Assembly: GCA_008828725.1 (NCBI GenBank)
Contig: MEHQ01002268.1
Span: forward strand, 345,001-409,000
Source of the DNA: Saccharina japonica
Lineage: Eukaryota > Sar > Phaeophyceae > Laminariales > Laminariaceae
Reading direction: 5' to 3'
DNA length: 64,000 bases
The notes beneath the pieces were generated by a model. The model did no database searches, was not told where the DNA came from, and saw only the letters and a list, made by a program, of their open reading frames with translations. Below, in pieces: positions 36,501-46,550 of the stretch; position 1 is the first letter of the stretch; each line of letters opens with the position of its first letter. Made by a program: the position numbers and the translations under genes.

Positions 36501-36588
36501 AAACGCGCACACTGCGTGCTACGGGTGTCCCACGTCTACTCACTTTGGCATGGCTCCTCCTACTCTCGAGGAATACTTCAGTAACTAG
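24223..36588 (+). CDS. Harbinger/DDE_4-type nuclease homologue, likely inactive, 3 exons
   Basis: Exons 24223-24920, 34148-34326 and 35987-36588 (stop TAG) join in phases 2 and 1 to about 492 residues. Residues 1-65 are unremarkable, about 66-165 are Ala, Ser, Gly and Glu runs from GCA/GGAGCA repeats, and about 185-232 (GFTKSDLRRLF, CQNGSRFPGE, LLLLRRLR) begin the family's N-terminal region. Exon 2 continues it with YPGRLSDLAKVF and FWEPEFKTMAGVI. Exon 3 holds the nuclease fold with LQREFYDDQEGAHGISFQSL, LPNGMIG, and a C-terminal LSPVGKYYTIAALLTNAHT..PPTLEEYF typical of HARBI1-like proteins. Against family patterns recalled from memory, the acidic positions read GFLGRT (expected G-F-x-D-G-T), GGSDPSD (expected H-D-S/A), YGNSAC (expected Y-G-D) and DAVGQLG (expected V-E-W-L-F-G), so catalysis is unlikely. 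Intron 1 is about 9.2 kb and contains an assembly gap, so the exons could come from separate relics. Exon 2 is also open from an ATG at 34050. Either a domesticated host gene or a decaying transposon copy. Confidence 0.65.
24417..24700 (+). repeat. GCA and GGAGCA codon repeats inside exon 1
   Basis: GCA trinucleotides, a short ATCATC run, and then GCAGGA/GGAGCA hexamers fill the middle of the Harbinger-like exon. In the coding frame they give Ala, Ser and Ala-Gly runs. The other two forward frames read as Gln-rich and Ser/Arg-rich, and the reverse strand as Leu- or Ala/Pro-rich; these are shadows. Confidence 0.9.
25117..25588. mobile_element. non-autonomous TIR element with palindromic core
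   Basis: The ends are long inverted repeats. The left end starts CGTAAATCCGCCCTGC and runs through CTCGCTTTTTATACTGTTTT; the right end is its reverse complement, finishing GCAGGGCGGATTTACG. The right arm has an extra 26-base tandem repeat (GAGGCAGATCTCATAAATCC). Between the arms lie several hairpin units (see 25205-25465). It has no coding capacity. I cannot define a target duplication with confidence. The element sits in the first intron of the Harbinger-like gene. Confidence 0.8.
25205..25465. repeat. array of hairpin units CCAACCACGACATCGATTGG
   Basis: About six units alternate in orientation: CCCCCAACCACGACATCGATTGG, TATATTGTGGTTGGGGG and their reverse complements, separated by GGGTTAGGGTT or CCCTAACCC motifs. 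Each unit can fold on itself and neighbours can pair with each other. Confidence 0.85.
25875..26399. mobile_element. foldback/TIR element, about 525 bases
   Basis: TAACACGGAAGAAAGCACAC at the left end is repeated in inverted orientation at the right end (GTGTGCTTTCTTCCGTGTTA). Inner inverted blocks also occur (CGTCAAAAGTATCA near 26023 against TGATACTTTTAAACG near 26345), as do repeats of TTATCACCGGGG. There is no coding capacity. A target duplication is not clear. Confidence 0.7.
26490..26790 (+). repeat. tRNA-derived SINE, copy 1
   Basis: The head has an A-box-like GATGGTCTAGCAGTTA and a B-box-like GGGGTTCGAGTCTCC about 40 bases later, but no matching acceptor stem, so it is not a working tRNA gene. 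The tail carries GACGAGGGAAGAAAG, CGCGATAAAAATGCAAGGCA, GTAGTGGGG, GGAGAGCCTACTATGTGACC and CCGGATCTGAGTTACGACTA, which are shared with 54425-54720 and, inverted, with 15000-15205. Confidence 0.75.
27349..27410 (-). repeat. tRNA-like sequence (SINE head or tRNA relic)
   Basis: On the minus strand TGGCCCAGAGGTAGAGCAT resembles an A box with D arm, and GAGTTTGAATCC resembles a B box at suitable spacing. The acceptor arm does not pair well, so a SINE head or tRNA pseudogene is more likely than a functional gene. Confidence 0.45.
27500..27625 (+). repeat. possible interspersed repeat family F, copy 2
   Basis: It shares patchy blocks with 22450-22600 (GCCGAGGGG.GTCGGGTGG, CGGAAACGG, CGTGAAGA). 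Confidence 0.4.
29273..29400 (+). repeat. interspersed repeat family D, copy 2
   Basis: It matches 10731-10890 (ATACCGTATGCTGTAATCAAGATAATAAG, GATGAATT, CGATTTGTC) without the GGTACGAGTATAC insert. Confidence 0.6.
29573..29582. other. assembly gap (10 N)
   Basis: Ten N follow a C homopolymer and directly precede a family A repeat. The true gap length is unknown. The gap lies in the putative 9.2-kb intron of the Harbinger-like gene. Confidence 1.
29583..29763 (+). repeat. interspersed repeat family A, copy 2
   Basis: It begins GGCGGTTCTTAGCAGGATG at the assembly gap and runs to GTGCACGACATGA. It is nearly identical to 36986-37175 apart from a 9-base difference after GGCGGTTCTTAG. The minus strand is open through the repeat. 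Confidence 0.85.
30230..33760 (-). mobile_element. Ty1/copia retrotransposon fossil A
   Basis: Minus-strand remnants follow Ty1/copia order from high to low coordinate: the probable end of integrase (about 33.7-33.2 kb), reverse transcriptase (about 32.7-31.7 kb), and the RNase H region (about 31.7-31.6 and 30.8-30.2 kb). The copy is clearly broken, with well over ten disruptions, and I recognise no LTR pair. A DNA element is inserted in it at 30785-31626. It lies in the first intron of the Harbinger-like gene in opposite orientation. The decay suggests an old insertion. Confidence 0.8.
30785..31626. mobile_element. non-autonomous DNA transposon nested in copia fossil A
   Basis: This 842-base element starts GGGCGTGTCTTAACT and ends with the inverse AGTTAAGACACGCCC. 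The inverted similarity extends inward (TTGGAA..GGAACGGAACGA). It is flanked by TGA on both sides (30782-30784 and 31627-31629), a 3-base target duplication. The GGG-starting TIR and 3-base duplication would suit a PIF/Harbinger-type MITE, though the canonical Harbinger target is TWA, so the superfamily is tentative. I see no transposase. Confidence 0.85.
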
Positions 36589-36985
36589 GGATGCGAACCG
36601 GAACGAAGCGTCGATTGGGTTGTGCATCGGTATCGGCGAAGCCGATTTGTCGAATTTATGAATGACGAGTTTGCTTGAATTTCGAATGCAATCAGACTAC
36701 GTAGCGAAGCGAGCCGAAATACCCCCCCCCCCCTCTCAGCAGGGCACCGCCTTTTGTTTTGTTTTTTTTGGCGGTCACCAAGGCTGGCGGTCTTGTTAGA
36801 TCATTTGTGCGGGGTTGATAACCTCAACTTCGCACAAGGGGAATCATCGTATCATGTGGTGTGTACATGGTAAGGCACCCACGAGGCAGTTACAGAGTAA
36901 TACCCATTGCTGTCTCTGGAGGTGGCCACACCATAGATCCATCCAATTCATTAGAGGCTTTCGTTCACATGCAAGTCCGCTTTAC
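36589..36985. other. spacer after the Harbinger-like gene
   Basis: Non-coding spacer with a C homopolymer near 36722 and a T-rich run. No gene is seen. Confidence 0.6.
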
Positions 36986-37175
36986 AGGCGGTTCTTAGTA
37001 TTTATAGGATGCAGCTCACCCTCCATGCGGCTCGCCCAATACCTCACGGCGCTTCGCGCTTGGTGCGAGCAATGTCTGCCTGGTTGGTGAAAACCCAACG
37101 TGCTCTGTCCCGGCATTGTAGGGATGCGAGGGTCTATAGTCATACGACTACGGCCGTGCACGATATGAGTACACC
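36986..37175 (+). repeat. interspersed repeat family A, copy 3
   Basis: It runs from AGGCGGTTCTTAG through CTCGCCCAATACCTCACGG to GTGCACGATATGAGTACACC, close to 29583-29763. The minus-strand frame is open through the whole copy, as in the other two. Confidence 0.85.
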
Positions 37176-37708
37176 CCCAGCTGGTTAGGGTGCCAACTGG
37201 ACCGGGAACATACGGTTTTAATACATCCCTAAACAACAGTCACAGTTGTAGACGGTGTTTGCGACTCCGATGCCGATTGAATCGTACGATTGAAAATATT
37301 GAATCGGCTTTGATTGTCAACAGGCCCCATCAATCGCGTATACCAGGTAGTTTATCCTTGACGCGAGAGCGCCAAAGGAAATGGCATGTGTTGATGTGTG
37401 GGCATGTGTCCAGATGCGATCGATTGACGCGTCGTACGACAGGGGTAGCATGTTTTGGCCAAACGATTTCTGACTGACTATTAGTATGCAAACACACTCC
37501 TCAACTGAGGAATTACTGTATCCAATATCATCGGAACATTATTATATATATGTATATATACTATTAATAGTGTTTTTTACGTGTTATTTGTTGTGTGCCT
37601 AGGCCATCCATCGGGTTGAATCTTCATGCTTCTAGACCACCCGAAGGTATTCTTTGGGTGAGGTATAGGTGTAGAGTATAGGTATTAATATATGTATAGG
37701 TATAGAGC

Positions 37709-37924
37709 ATGGAGCTCCTCAAGTCAAAGGGTCCCCAGAAAAAAACGCTGGTGGACCTGTATCGAAGCATGCCTTCACTGGAGATTGGGAAGTACGCACT
37801 TAAGATGAGGGGTCGGGTATGGAAGGCGTCACGTGCGGACGGAGATGTGGCAATCACCTGGTTCTGGCATTTGGTAGAAATGGGAGTTATTATCGTCAAG
37901 TGGGCCGCAATGGAGGTCTCTTAG
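37709..37924 (+). CDS. small open frame of unknown function (71 residues)
   Basis: ATG at 37709 opens a 71-residue frame: MELLKSKGPQKKTLVDLY, then MPSLEIGKYALKMRGRVWK, ending AAMEVS with TAG. It is charged and well-mixed in composition, unlike nearby repeat frames. I recognise no family, and it has no partner exon or regulatory signal. GAGCTCCTCAAGT at its start also occurs near 18388, so part may be repeat-derived. It may be a chance frame. Confidence 0.25.
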   Translation: MELLKSKGPQKKTLVDLYRSMPSLEIGKYALKMRGRVWKASRADGDVAITWFWHLVEMGVIIVKWAAMEVS

Positions 37925-38889
37925 GGTGTAGTTCTCCTTGTAGGGGTGAAAGGAGATGAGGAGGATCGTGACAAAGTGATTGGGGTATGTGGTGGTTCGA
38001 CTGCTAAATTGTTGCAGGGTAAGGGGTGTATCGGCCTTTACCAGGGCTGCCTAGGGGTTGAAGGATCGACCAAACCTGTTTGGCTGGACAAGATGGTGGT
38101 TTGAAGGGGTGAGGACGGGGGGCTGCGGCTGTTCGTGTTTGCTTTCATCCCCCCTGCGTACCTTCCAGCGACCACGACAAAGAAGCAAGGCATTTCAGGA
38201 TATTTTTGGTGGTTCGGTTTAGCCGCTGTGCTCCCACCTTGGAGTTGGCATTTATGTATTTATGACATTCATCGAAGTAGTTGCAGTCGAATGGACCTCA
38301 AAACTCATGGTGGGAAGCCGTATGAGAACACGCGCGAAACCGTACCACGCCTTGTTGTAGAATTCCCCTCGCCCAGCATTTTCGACTATACTTCGAAGTA
38401 TACCTTTAGCGCCGCTGCCGTCCCGAACAGTAGAAAAAGGGTTTCAACTAGAAGGATGCCTGATAAATAAATAAAACAATCGTCCAGGCATCGGGCGCAG
38501 GTTATGCCCGCCCCCGTGTAACCATAACCGGATTGACTCATGCTTCAGAGGAAATATGTATATAAGAGAAGAGTAGGGGAGGAGGGATCGCGGTGCGTGC
38601 TCCTGAATTAACCTGGTAGCAGAGGTTAACGATGGAGCTGATGGACACTCAGACTGGTGCTGATGATGCACTTGGTAGATATAATATGTACATTAAACCA
38701 TAGGGCCAAATACTGACTTAGAACGAAAGACTTGCTGGTGTGTACCAGACCATATGGGCGCTGTGATTAGCAGTGAGGGGTTAGAGCGTGTGGCCGTCTC
38801 CTGTGTCACAACGTCCGGAACAACTGGACTGCCGTCCTTTGCAACAACGTCTAGATCCTGTGCTAATTTAGAATAGCAATCTGATGCTT

Positions 38890-39190
38890 TGTCGGGAAAA
38901 CTGCAGGCACGAAATCCCTTTCTCTCATGCTCCGAAGGAAACTTTTTCCGGTCAGTTTTCCGAAAAAAGAAGACTGACGTCATCATCCACGGCCGGTTTT
39001 CCAAGTATTTGTTTTTCCCGAAAAGTGACGTAACGATTCCGGATTACGACAAATGTCGACCAAGGATTTTCCACCATTCAAAATTTCCATCCAGAAAAAT
39101 TGCCCAATCAGAAAACTGCGGGCACGAAATCCCTTTCTCACGGTGTTCCTGCTGCATTATTCTAGAGCGTTCCGGTTCAACTACGAAATC
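38890..39190 (+). repeat. direct repeat pair GGCACGAAATCCCTTTCTC
   Basis: GAAAACTGCAGGCACGAAAT and the following CCCTTTCTC near 38897 are repeated near 39111 with one change. Between them lie several TTTTCC(C/G)G and CCGGTTTTCC words. It may be a decayed element end. No gene is seen from 37930 to 39430. Confidence 0.5.
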
Positions 39191-39429
39191 GTCATAGACT
39201 GATCTATCTGCACCGTGTGTTACCCTTGGTGTACTTGTACAGCGATAGGCTCTCCACAGGCTATATAGTTAACACAGCAGCTCTGTTGCTCACTGATGCT
39301 GCTATTACTGACAGTGACTACCTGTACTGAACGTTGCCTTGTATGTATAGGCTACCTGGCTTACACTTGACACTCCTCAATGGAAGTGCAAACCACTATT
39401 CTGATCATGCCTAACGATAACTAATACCA

Positions 39430-39690
39430 GGTACTTGGTGGAATCGATAGAAAAATCACCGCAGTGCCAGTCATAGCTATCGATTACCAGCACTGGTTGG
39501 ATGTGTTAGAGACTCGACTCCAGTGGCATCGTGGCTAACGACCACCAGCACTTGTTGGAAGCGATATTAACTTGACTAGCCTGCCAATCATGGCTAACAC
39601 ACATCAGCACTGTTGGAAGCGATATAAGCTTACCTAAGGCGCCGGTCCTGGCTAACAATCTCCAGACTTGTTGGAACGTACACTACAGTA
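39430..39690 (+). repeat. minisatellite, about 60-base unit, four copies
   Basis: Units share (A/T)(G)TGGCTAAC..CA(C/T)CAGCACT(T)GTTGGAAGCGAT, with a period near 60 bases and 20-30 percent divergence by eye. The array abuts the low end of copia fossil B. Confidence 0.8.
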
Positions 39691-39879
39691 CGTTTCGAAG
39701 ACATTGATGATTTAATGGCTACCGATCATCAATGTTTGCGGGCAACAAATACTCGCAACTATTGCTTCGCTAGTAGCATCTTCGTGCAGTTGACTTCAGG
39801 TTATTATCCTAGTTGGCGACGACTACTCATTGGGACTGAACCCTCCTTGCTGATCCGAAACGCTGAAATCTACTGTCTT

Positions 39880-42800
39880 AGCTAAGTACCTAAGTAGATG
39901 CTTGGCCGCTTCCACGTGCACCTTTGATGGCTTAGGCACTGCCATTGTCAATTGGTATCGTGTAGAAGGCTTCGTAGAGTCTCACCTGGCTCAGGTACAT
40001 GGCGCTGCCGACACTCGCTTGAAATCACCGCTTTGCCTCGTCGCCCAGAAGGTTCATCGGAGACAGCTCCTTGCCGTACCCCGGCACCCCCCACGGCCTG
40101 CAGTCTTGCATGCTGCCTTTCATGAGTAATTCCTTGGTGTAGCCCTCTTGGGTGACGACGAACAATCCTGTTTGGATACAACGGGTGACTTGCCCAACAC
40201 CCGTTATACGCTGCCCATGTCTGACATCTAGCAGCAGCTCATCATCTTTCCCTTGACCATCATATCCCTTTTGCCGCCCGCCAGCTGCACATCATCCGCA
40301 TAAATAGTGAGGATGGCCGCCACGCCATCGACTGTAGTGAATCCCTGCGTTACCGTGGTCGTCCGGGTGCAAATGTACACGCACGGGCCACTTCAAAGGG
40401 CTTTCGCTTCGAGGCCCACCAGGAAGGTGTGAATGGTTCCATTCCAGTTCTAGAGGCTTTGCTTCATGCCGTAAAGCGATTCGAGAAGCTTCATGACCAT
40501 CGGAGCTCTCATCGCCTCATGGACAATATCGTATGCCGGGACCATATTAACATACACTTTCTCCTCGACGTCTGCCTGAATAAACGCTATCGGGACGTCG
40601 AGCTATCAGACCTTTCACGTTTTCTCCGCTGCCGTAGTGAGCACCATGGGGATGATCTGGATCCCATAAACCGGAGGGAATATCCCTCCGCAGTCGTGTC
40701 CGCCCACTTGCCCCCGTGCCTGCACGGTCACGCGCCCCTTAAATGAGTTGACCGCTTTGACCTTGTAGACCCAGCATGATCTAATCGTGTTCTGCGCGGG
40801 TGGTATGGACGTGGTGAGGACTACTTGTAGGTCTTAGACCTTGTTGGCTTGTCGATTCTCCATTCCCTTGTCCGAAGCCGTTTTCCAACAATATACTTCA
40901 GAATGCGGCATAGTTCCCTTGAAAGTAGGCTAAATCAACAATACGTTCTGCCCCTCCGAACGCTGTAGCTGCACGTTTGCAGCAGCACACGCATACTCCG
41001 CGTACCTCAGCATGTCCATGTTGTGGTGCGCTATCTCCGGCAATGTCGTATTGGCGAACATACCGAGTTGATGTAGCCCGCGCGGGGCGGTTGATGTTAA
41101 TAGGGCTGAAGCAGCCCTGCTGCTGCTCCTTGTCACCGATGGCGTCATCTGGTTGCGGTTTGACCCCCCCCCCTGTAGTGGAGGCCACCCCTTCAGTGGG
41201 CCCTCCTCGCCGCCTGCATCTACCTCTTGCTGCAGGCTGCTCTGCCGTCGCTCGTCGGTGCTTGTTATCCACCAACACCTTTTGCCGGTGCCAGTGTATT
41301 TTCTCCGACCGGCATACTTGAGTCAGTCTACGGTGTTTCGTCAGGGCCTCAGCTGTAGTGTGGCTCGGGTTATGGTTAACACGTTGGAAAAGGCGCGGTT
41401 GTACGTCGCGTTGTTGTCGATGTTGATGCGCGACGTGTAGTCTCGTACGTCTCGCAGTATGTCGTCGTCCTCTGGTCCGTCGTGAAATCTGATAATGTGG
41501 GCACTGTTCAAGTTGTCGATGTTGTCCGTCTCGTTGATCGGTGGTGACACCAGCTTCGACGGCGTCTGCATGTACATGACGTTCCTGCGTTTTACAACCT
41601 TATGTGTTGTTGTTTTGTAGATGCGGTGCGCCTTGGAGCCCTGGTTGTACCCGCAGAGCCTGCCCGCTCACGGCCTGTCCTCCAGCTTCTAGGGGTGCGT
41701 TTCGATGCGAACGAAGGCCCTGGAGCAGATAGTCCTGATATGTTGCAGTGTCGCCTTCTTCCCATGGAAAGCCTTGCACGGGGTCTCGTTCGCCAGGAAT
41801 GCCGCGGTAAACATTAACCCCCCCAACATAATTTCGGAACCCCGCTGTCAACCAGTAGGAATCTCGTGATTCCCGCCAGAGTCCTCCCATCGCGCTCCGA
41901 CACCCCTATCTGCTAAGATTCGTTGACCGCCGCTTGGTGGAGATTGGTCGTGGCTTGGCGACAGTACTTCTGGAAGTCTTCCTCAGTATATATCGTTCCA
42001 CGGTCAGTGCGAAGGCCCTGGATCCGAAATATGAGGGGAACCACCACCGGCTGTACATAAAACTGAATGATCTCGACGGCTTCCCGCTTGGTTAGGCTAT
42101 GGTATCTATCCTTGTACGGTGAACTCGTTGGTAATTTTGCTGACGTACATGAAACCCACTGTAACTGGCGGCGAGATGCGTCTCATGACGTCGGTGTATA
42201 CTAGCTGAAAAGGCATGGTGATCGCAAAGTTAGACTTCGTGGAGTGACGTCGCGGAATCCTCTTCCCGATGGCGCAGACGTCGCAAGGCCATACTGCTCT
42301 GGCAAAGCGCGTGCCGTTTGCACCAGTTTTGTTGAGAAAGTCCAGACTCCTGGCGGTGGTGTGGCTCATGCGACGGCGACTTTGGTCTGCGTTTACCTCC
42401 GTGTGCAGTGCCAGTTTTACTCACCCTACGAACGGCTTGATGTTGAACGTGTAGAGGTCGCGGCACCTACTATTCTTCGGTAGAGAGAGGGTGAATCGTT
42501 GGTCTCGATCCGCGACTCCTCCACGGGCAAGATTGTTGTAGATCCCTGCTGCGCTGCGGTCGAACACAGAAGTTGCGCCCAACGTCGCGCACGATCACAA
42601 CCAGTAGCCTTACGTGATTCCTAGCCCTGGCCTCGTCGATGGTATAGCCACTGATAATTCCGGTTGCGTTCCCTCTCAACTTGCTGTTCCTGGCCGTGGT
42701 GATCTCGCGTGGCTCTTCCGACCGCATGTGGTCGAGTAGGCGCTCCCATAACCCGCGACGATCATCGAGGTAGTGCTCAAATGCTCCGCTGTCCACCAGC

Positions 42801-43900
42801 AGGTTGACAGAAACTTCGTTGTTGCCGAAACCACCGTTTCCCTCCTATTCCTCTGGCATAGCCATCAGAGCCGTCGATTCATTGCCTGCACTCCAAGCTC
42901 CGACACGTTCAATCGTGTCCGACCCGCTTAGTTCTTTTTCGTGTGCCTCTATTGGTCTCTCGGAGAGTGCCGGTTCGGCGGCCGTGCTCGCCGTGAAGAA
43001 GCATGTTTCCATGTAGCGCCCGTTACCTCTGATCTAGTTTTCACCGTTGTGCTCACCGGTTTCTCGAACTGATGAGGGCTGTTAAAGCTGGTGAGGTTGG
43101 CTCTGCCAGTGTTGCCGTTGATCGTCTGCTTGATACACTCTTGGTCGCTGTGGCAGATAGGGTTGATGAGCAAGCATCAGTTAGGTTTCTCGCCGCGTCT
43201 ACGACCAGATGCACTCCCACTGGGACCCTCTCGTCTACCGTTTCTGTTTCGATCGCGAACGTTCTTCGCCCGGTATGGTCCACCTTGTCGTGCCTCGGCT
43301 TCGTCTTGTCGTTGTTCGGCGGCATACGTTCCTGCAGTGGCTGTATTCACTGCAGTTGAAGCGCTGTACCCCACTGAGGCCATACCTAGCAACCCCGCGG
43401 TCTACAACTGTTGCTTCCGCGTATATGTCCCACAGAGTCCGTTGACCGTTATCCAGTCCGACGTCACGCTAGGTGTAATTGCGGTTGTGCACAACTTCGT
43501 ACACGTCCGGGGAACCCTTCTGGATCCTGTCTGCGAGATATTGGTCCATGCTGGCCTCCCCATGTTCATGGAGTCGGTCCCGTGCTTCGTCCATCATGTA
43601 CAGCCAGATGTTGGGATCTTGTCCGGACTGCAGGCTGCAGTTATGCAACGTTTATTAGCTGGCCGCGGACCCGCATTGGATATTCCATTGCATTTGTAGA
43701 TCCTTGCTACCCACGCTGCTCTTCCATCGCCGGCGCCGTCGTGGATTGCCTTTCCGTCGAAGAGTCCGACTAGCGTTTGGGTGCCATTGTTAGTCGCGGG
43801 GAATATAATAGGGTGGAAGTGCAGTAGTTGTTGTCGATCTTCCATAGCTCTGTAGTTTGTGTGATGTCCGCACTGTCCTCGACGGTATCGACGTCGCCAG
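39880..43900 (-). mobile_element. Ty1/copia retrotransposon fossil B
   Basis: The minus strand carries copia parts in order: gag with a Cys/His-knuckle-like end (about 43.9-43.2 kb), protease (about 42.8-42.6 kb), gag-pre-integrase and integrase (about 42.5-41.5 kb), a linker, then reverse transcriptase into early RNase H (about 40.8-39.9 kb). The element is broken by many disruptions (well over ten), and its 3' part seems truncated next to a minisatellite. I recognise no LTR pair. It belongs to a different copia lineage from fossil A, judging by divergent reverse transcriptase blocks. Old. Confidence 0.85.
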
Positions 43901-46502
43901 GCGCGTTCGGGCACCCCCTGCTCTGCAGAATGCAGCAAATGCTTAGTGAACGGAAGGTGAGGTGGACACGTAGTTTCGGCTTCCAGCTGGGGAAACCAGA
44001 ACGATCCCCTTCCGTGGTATTTTGGAACGCGCCTCGCCAGTGTTTTACTTTTGTTGACTTCCTACATGCCTATGTCCGGTCTGCTGCAATCGGTGTGTGC
44101 TGTTTTAGGCCGCAGCAGGTGCGATCTTCCCTGTCCCCAACGCCCGAATTTGCCGCGCTGCACTATAGAGCGCTCGTGCTGCTTGCGTACGGGCTTGCAA
44201 GTACCCACTATAGTACAGAGTCGACATATATTGGTCCCATCACCGGAATGTATCGCTGCGCTACAGTACATATCCCTTTTTCCGCTCGCTACCGAGCTTC
44301 GCGGTATCTGACGCGGAATAGATTAATCTTGGTTCCATGGACCCAATTTGTCGCTGTGCTACATATCCCTCTTGCCTCTTGCCACAGGAACGAGCTTAGT
44401 CGAAATTTACACTTTAAACTATTGTCATTTGTAACAGCCGTCGATGACAAAACATATCCAAAATCAAACTCGGCAGTGTCAAGATATCGAAGCTTCAAGA
44501 AAATCGGGATTCATGGGCGAGGTACTTCGCCCCTAAATGCCAAATCCCTTGTATCCTTTGTTGTACGAGCCTGTAAAAGGCTGATTTCGTTTTTTTTTTG
44601 TGAATCGATACCTACCATCGAGGAACATATATATATTCTGGGTTATATTTTTATTGTGATAATTTGTTTATCATTTTCCGATGTATGGCCGCCGCCTGCT
44701 GGCGCAGCAACCTCTCCACACGCCGCGGGAAACCTGTGGCCACCTAGAACTTGGCATGGATTCACATTCTATATTCGAGGCCATCATCTATGTCCACTGT
44801 CCTTGCCCGGGACGAAGTAGTGGGTCGCCCGTGGGCTCTCTCTTTGTCGTGTGCCAGAGCTTTTTGTTGCGTTCAGCAGTAGTATTAATAGTATCATAAC
44901 ATGAAAAAAGTACTCGCAACGAACTGAGTTTGTACTGGTTGATTTGTTTGATCTTCGTATTGATCTCCAGTTTCCCCCCCACATAACTATCCTGGCCAGA
45001 CAACCGTGTGTATTTGTACCCGATACCTGATGCGTACACATATATATGTGGGTGTAGGTACTGTAGTACCCATGGTTCGACTCGAGAGGCTTGCAACAGC
45101 TAGTTTCTCTTTTATCTGCGCACCGTGGATACTCGAATACGCCAGGTGCGGGGATGTATGCAGACATCGAGACTCGACGGCGAGCCTGTAACGTGAATAA
45201 AGTGACAGATCGTACGCGTGACGCATGTGGTCACGCATCAGACGATGGTCTCGGGGCAATAATACCAATCATAGTTCGTCCGTCGACAAAGTATTGTACC
45301 GATATCCTACTCATGTGATATCATAGGATATCTAACGTCAAAGCTTGAACAATAAGTTACGGTGATAAAGGTACGAAGATCTTATGGCCCTGGGGTGAAT
45401 TAGTGATACCTGCATGGGAGATCCTTACGGCGATCTCCGGATGTGTGCAGGTTGGACGAGACATGACTCCCACACGTATAATACACGTTTTTGCTGTTGG
45501 TGTGTCCCCTATCCCCCAGAGAGAGAGATAGAGAGGGGTTTTGCGCGTTTTCCCGTTTCATCGTATCGAATCGTCAGCGTTTATCGTTTTATCGTTATAT
45601 TTATCGAAATATTGGAGAAAAAACTCGATATCGTTTTATCGTTATCAATATCTAAATATCGAAAAAAACTCGATACTACATTTTCGTATCGTTATCGAAC
45701 GATATATTATCGAAAATCTCGATACGATATCCAACAACACTACTCGTACACAGGCTGTGTCAATCATTTTTTAGACTATGTGGTAAAACAAACCTCGCTG
45801 CGGTTGTATCGATTGCTCTTGTTGTTGTTGTTGCTGTTGTTGCTGTAGTTGGTGTTGTTGTGGTTGGTGTTGCTCTGTTGGTTGGTTGATTGGGGTTTTC
45901 TTGTTTTAGTTCTTGTTTTTTCGGCTCACATTGTTGTGGTTTCTTTGAATACCTCGGTTTCCCTTTGTGTCCTCCCCGGGTTAGCCGGAGGCGCGCACGC
46001 CCAACATTTTTTCCTGCGGTGGCAAGGCAAAGGAAGCGATGAGTTGGCAATCTAGAGGGAAACCCCGTGAGTACGCTAACCTAAGGAGTTTCGTACCCGC
46101 AGTTTTCTGATTGGTCAATTTTTATGCATAGCTGCTGTTGATGTTATATTTGTAGCTACTACTTTGTAGCAGCTGTTGTACGTAAATTGTAGCTACAGTA
46201 CTGTATAGCTGTCGTACGTACTGTTGTAGCTATTAATAGTACTTGCCGATTTCGCTCCCGAGTCGAGGTAAGTACGTACTCGTCATACGCTTTTCTAAGA
46301 CGATATATACAGGCGTGCCGTATTGACCAGTAGTATCAATGGTAGTAGTAGTAGCCGCGCACATGCCGCCGGCAAAACCGTGGACTTGGTTTGGGTCTGC
46401 ATTAATAATTTATTACGCGTTGTTGGTGTGCAAATTTCCGTCATAATGTTGCTAAAAAGCAGCACGCTGTATGTTTTCACGACCTCCCTTTCTTTGTTCT
46501 AG
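43901..46502. other. gene-free region next to copia fossil B
   Basis: A long + frame at 43828-44820 overlaps the antisense of the copia gag and has no domain. Around 44230-44390 a segment of about 105 bases is duplicated (CGCTGCGCTACAGTACATAT / CGCTGTGCTACATAT). AT-rich ATCGTTATCGAA words fill 45545-45735. No gene is recognised. Confidence 0.55.
45545..45735 (+). repeat. TATCG-rich simple sequence
   Basis: Irregular repeats of ATCGTTATCG, AATATCGAAAA and CTCGATA. Confidence 0.75.
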
Positions 46503-46550
46503 GTTTTCGTAATGAGGAGGCTTGTGAGGAGACTGCGAGACGAAAGGCAA
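46503..46550 (+). CDS. candidate 48-nt phase-1 microexon (uncertain)
   Basis: A strong acceptor (CCCTTTCTTTGTTCTAG) precedes 48 bases ending at a GTGGGT donor. Read in phase 1 they encode FRNEEACEETARRKA. The phase agrees with the downstream Cys-rich gene (55058-61815), so this could be one of its upstream exons, but the 8.5-kb distance and small size make this speculative. Confidence 0.2.

Noticed and set aside
43828-44820. 330-residue + frame
   Set aside because: Its first part is antisense to the copia gag region and the rest has no motif or sensible composition.
45460-45800. 144-residue + frame at 45414-45848
   Set aside because: Composed of TATCG simple sequence ending in a GTTGTT run; no protein features.
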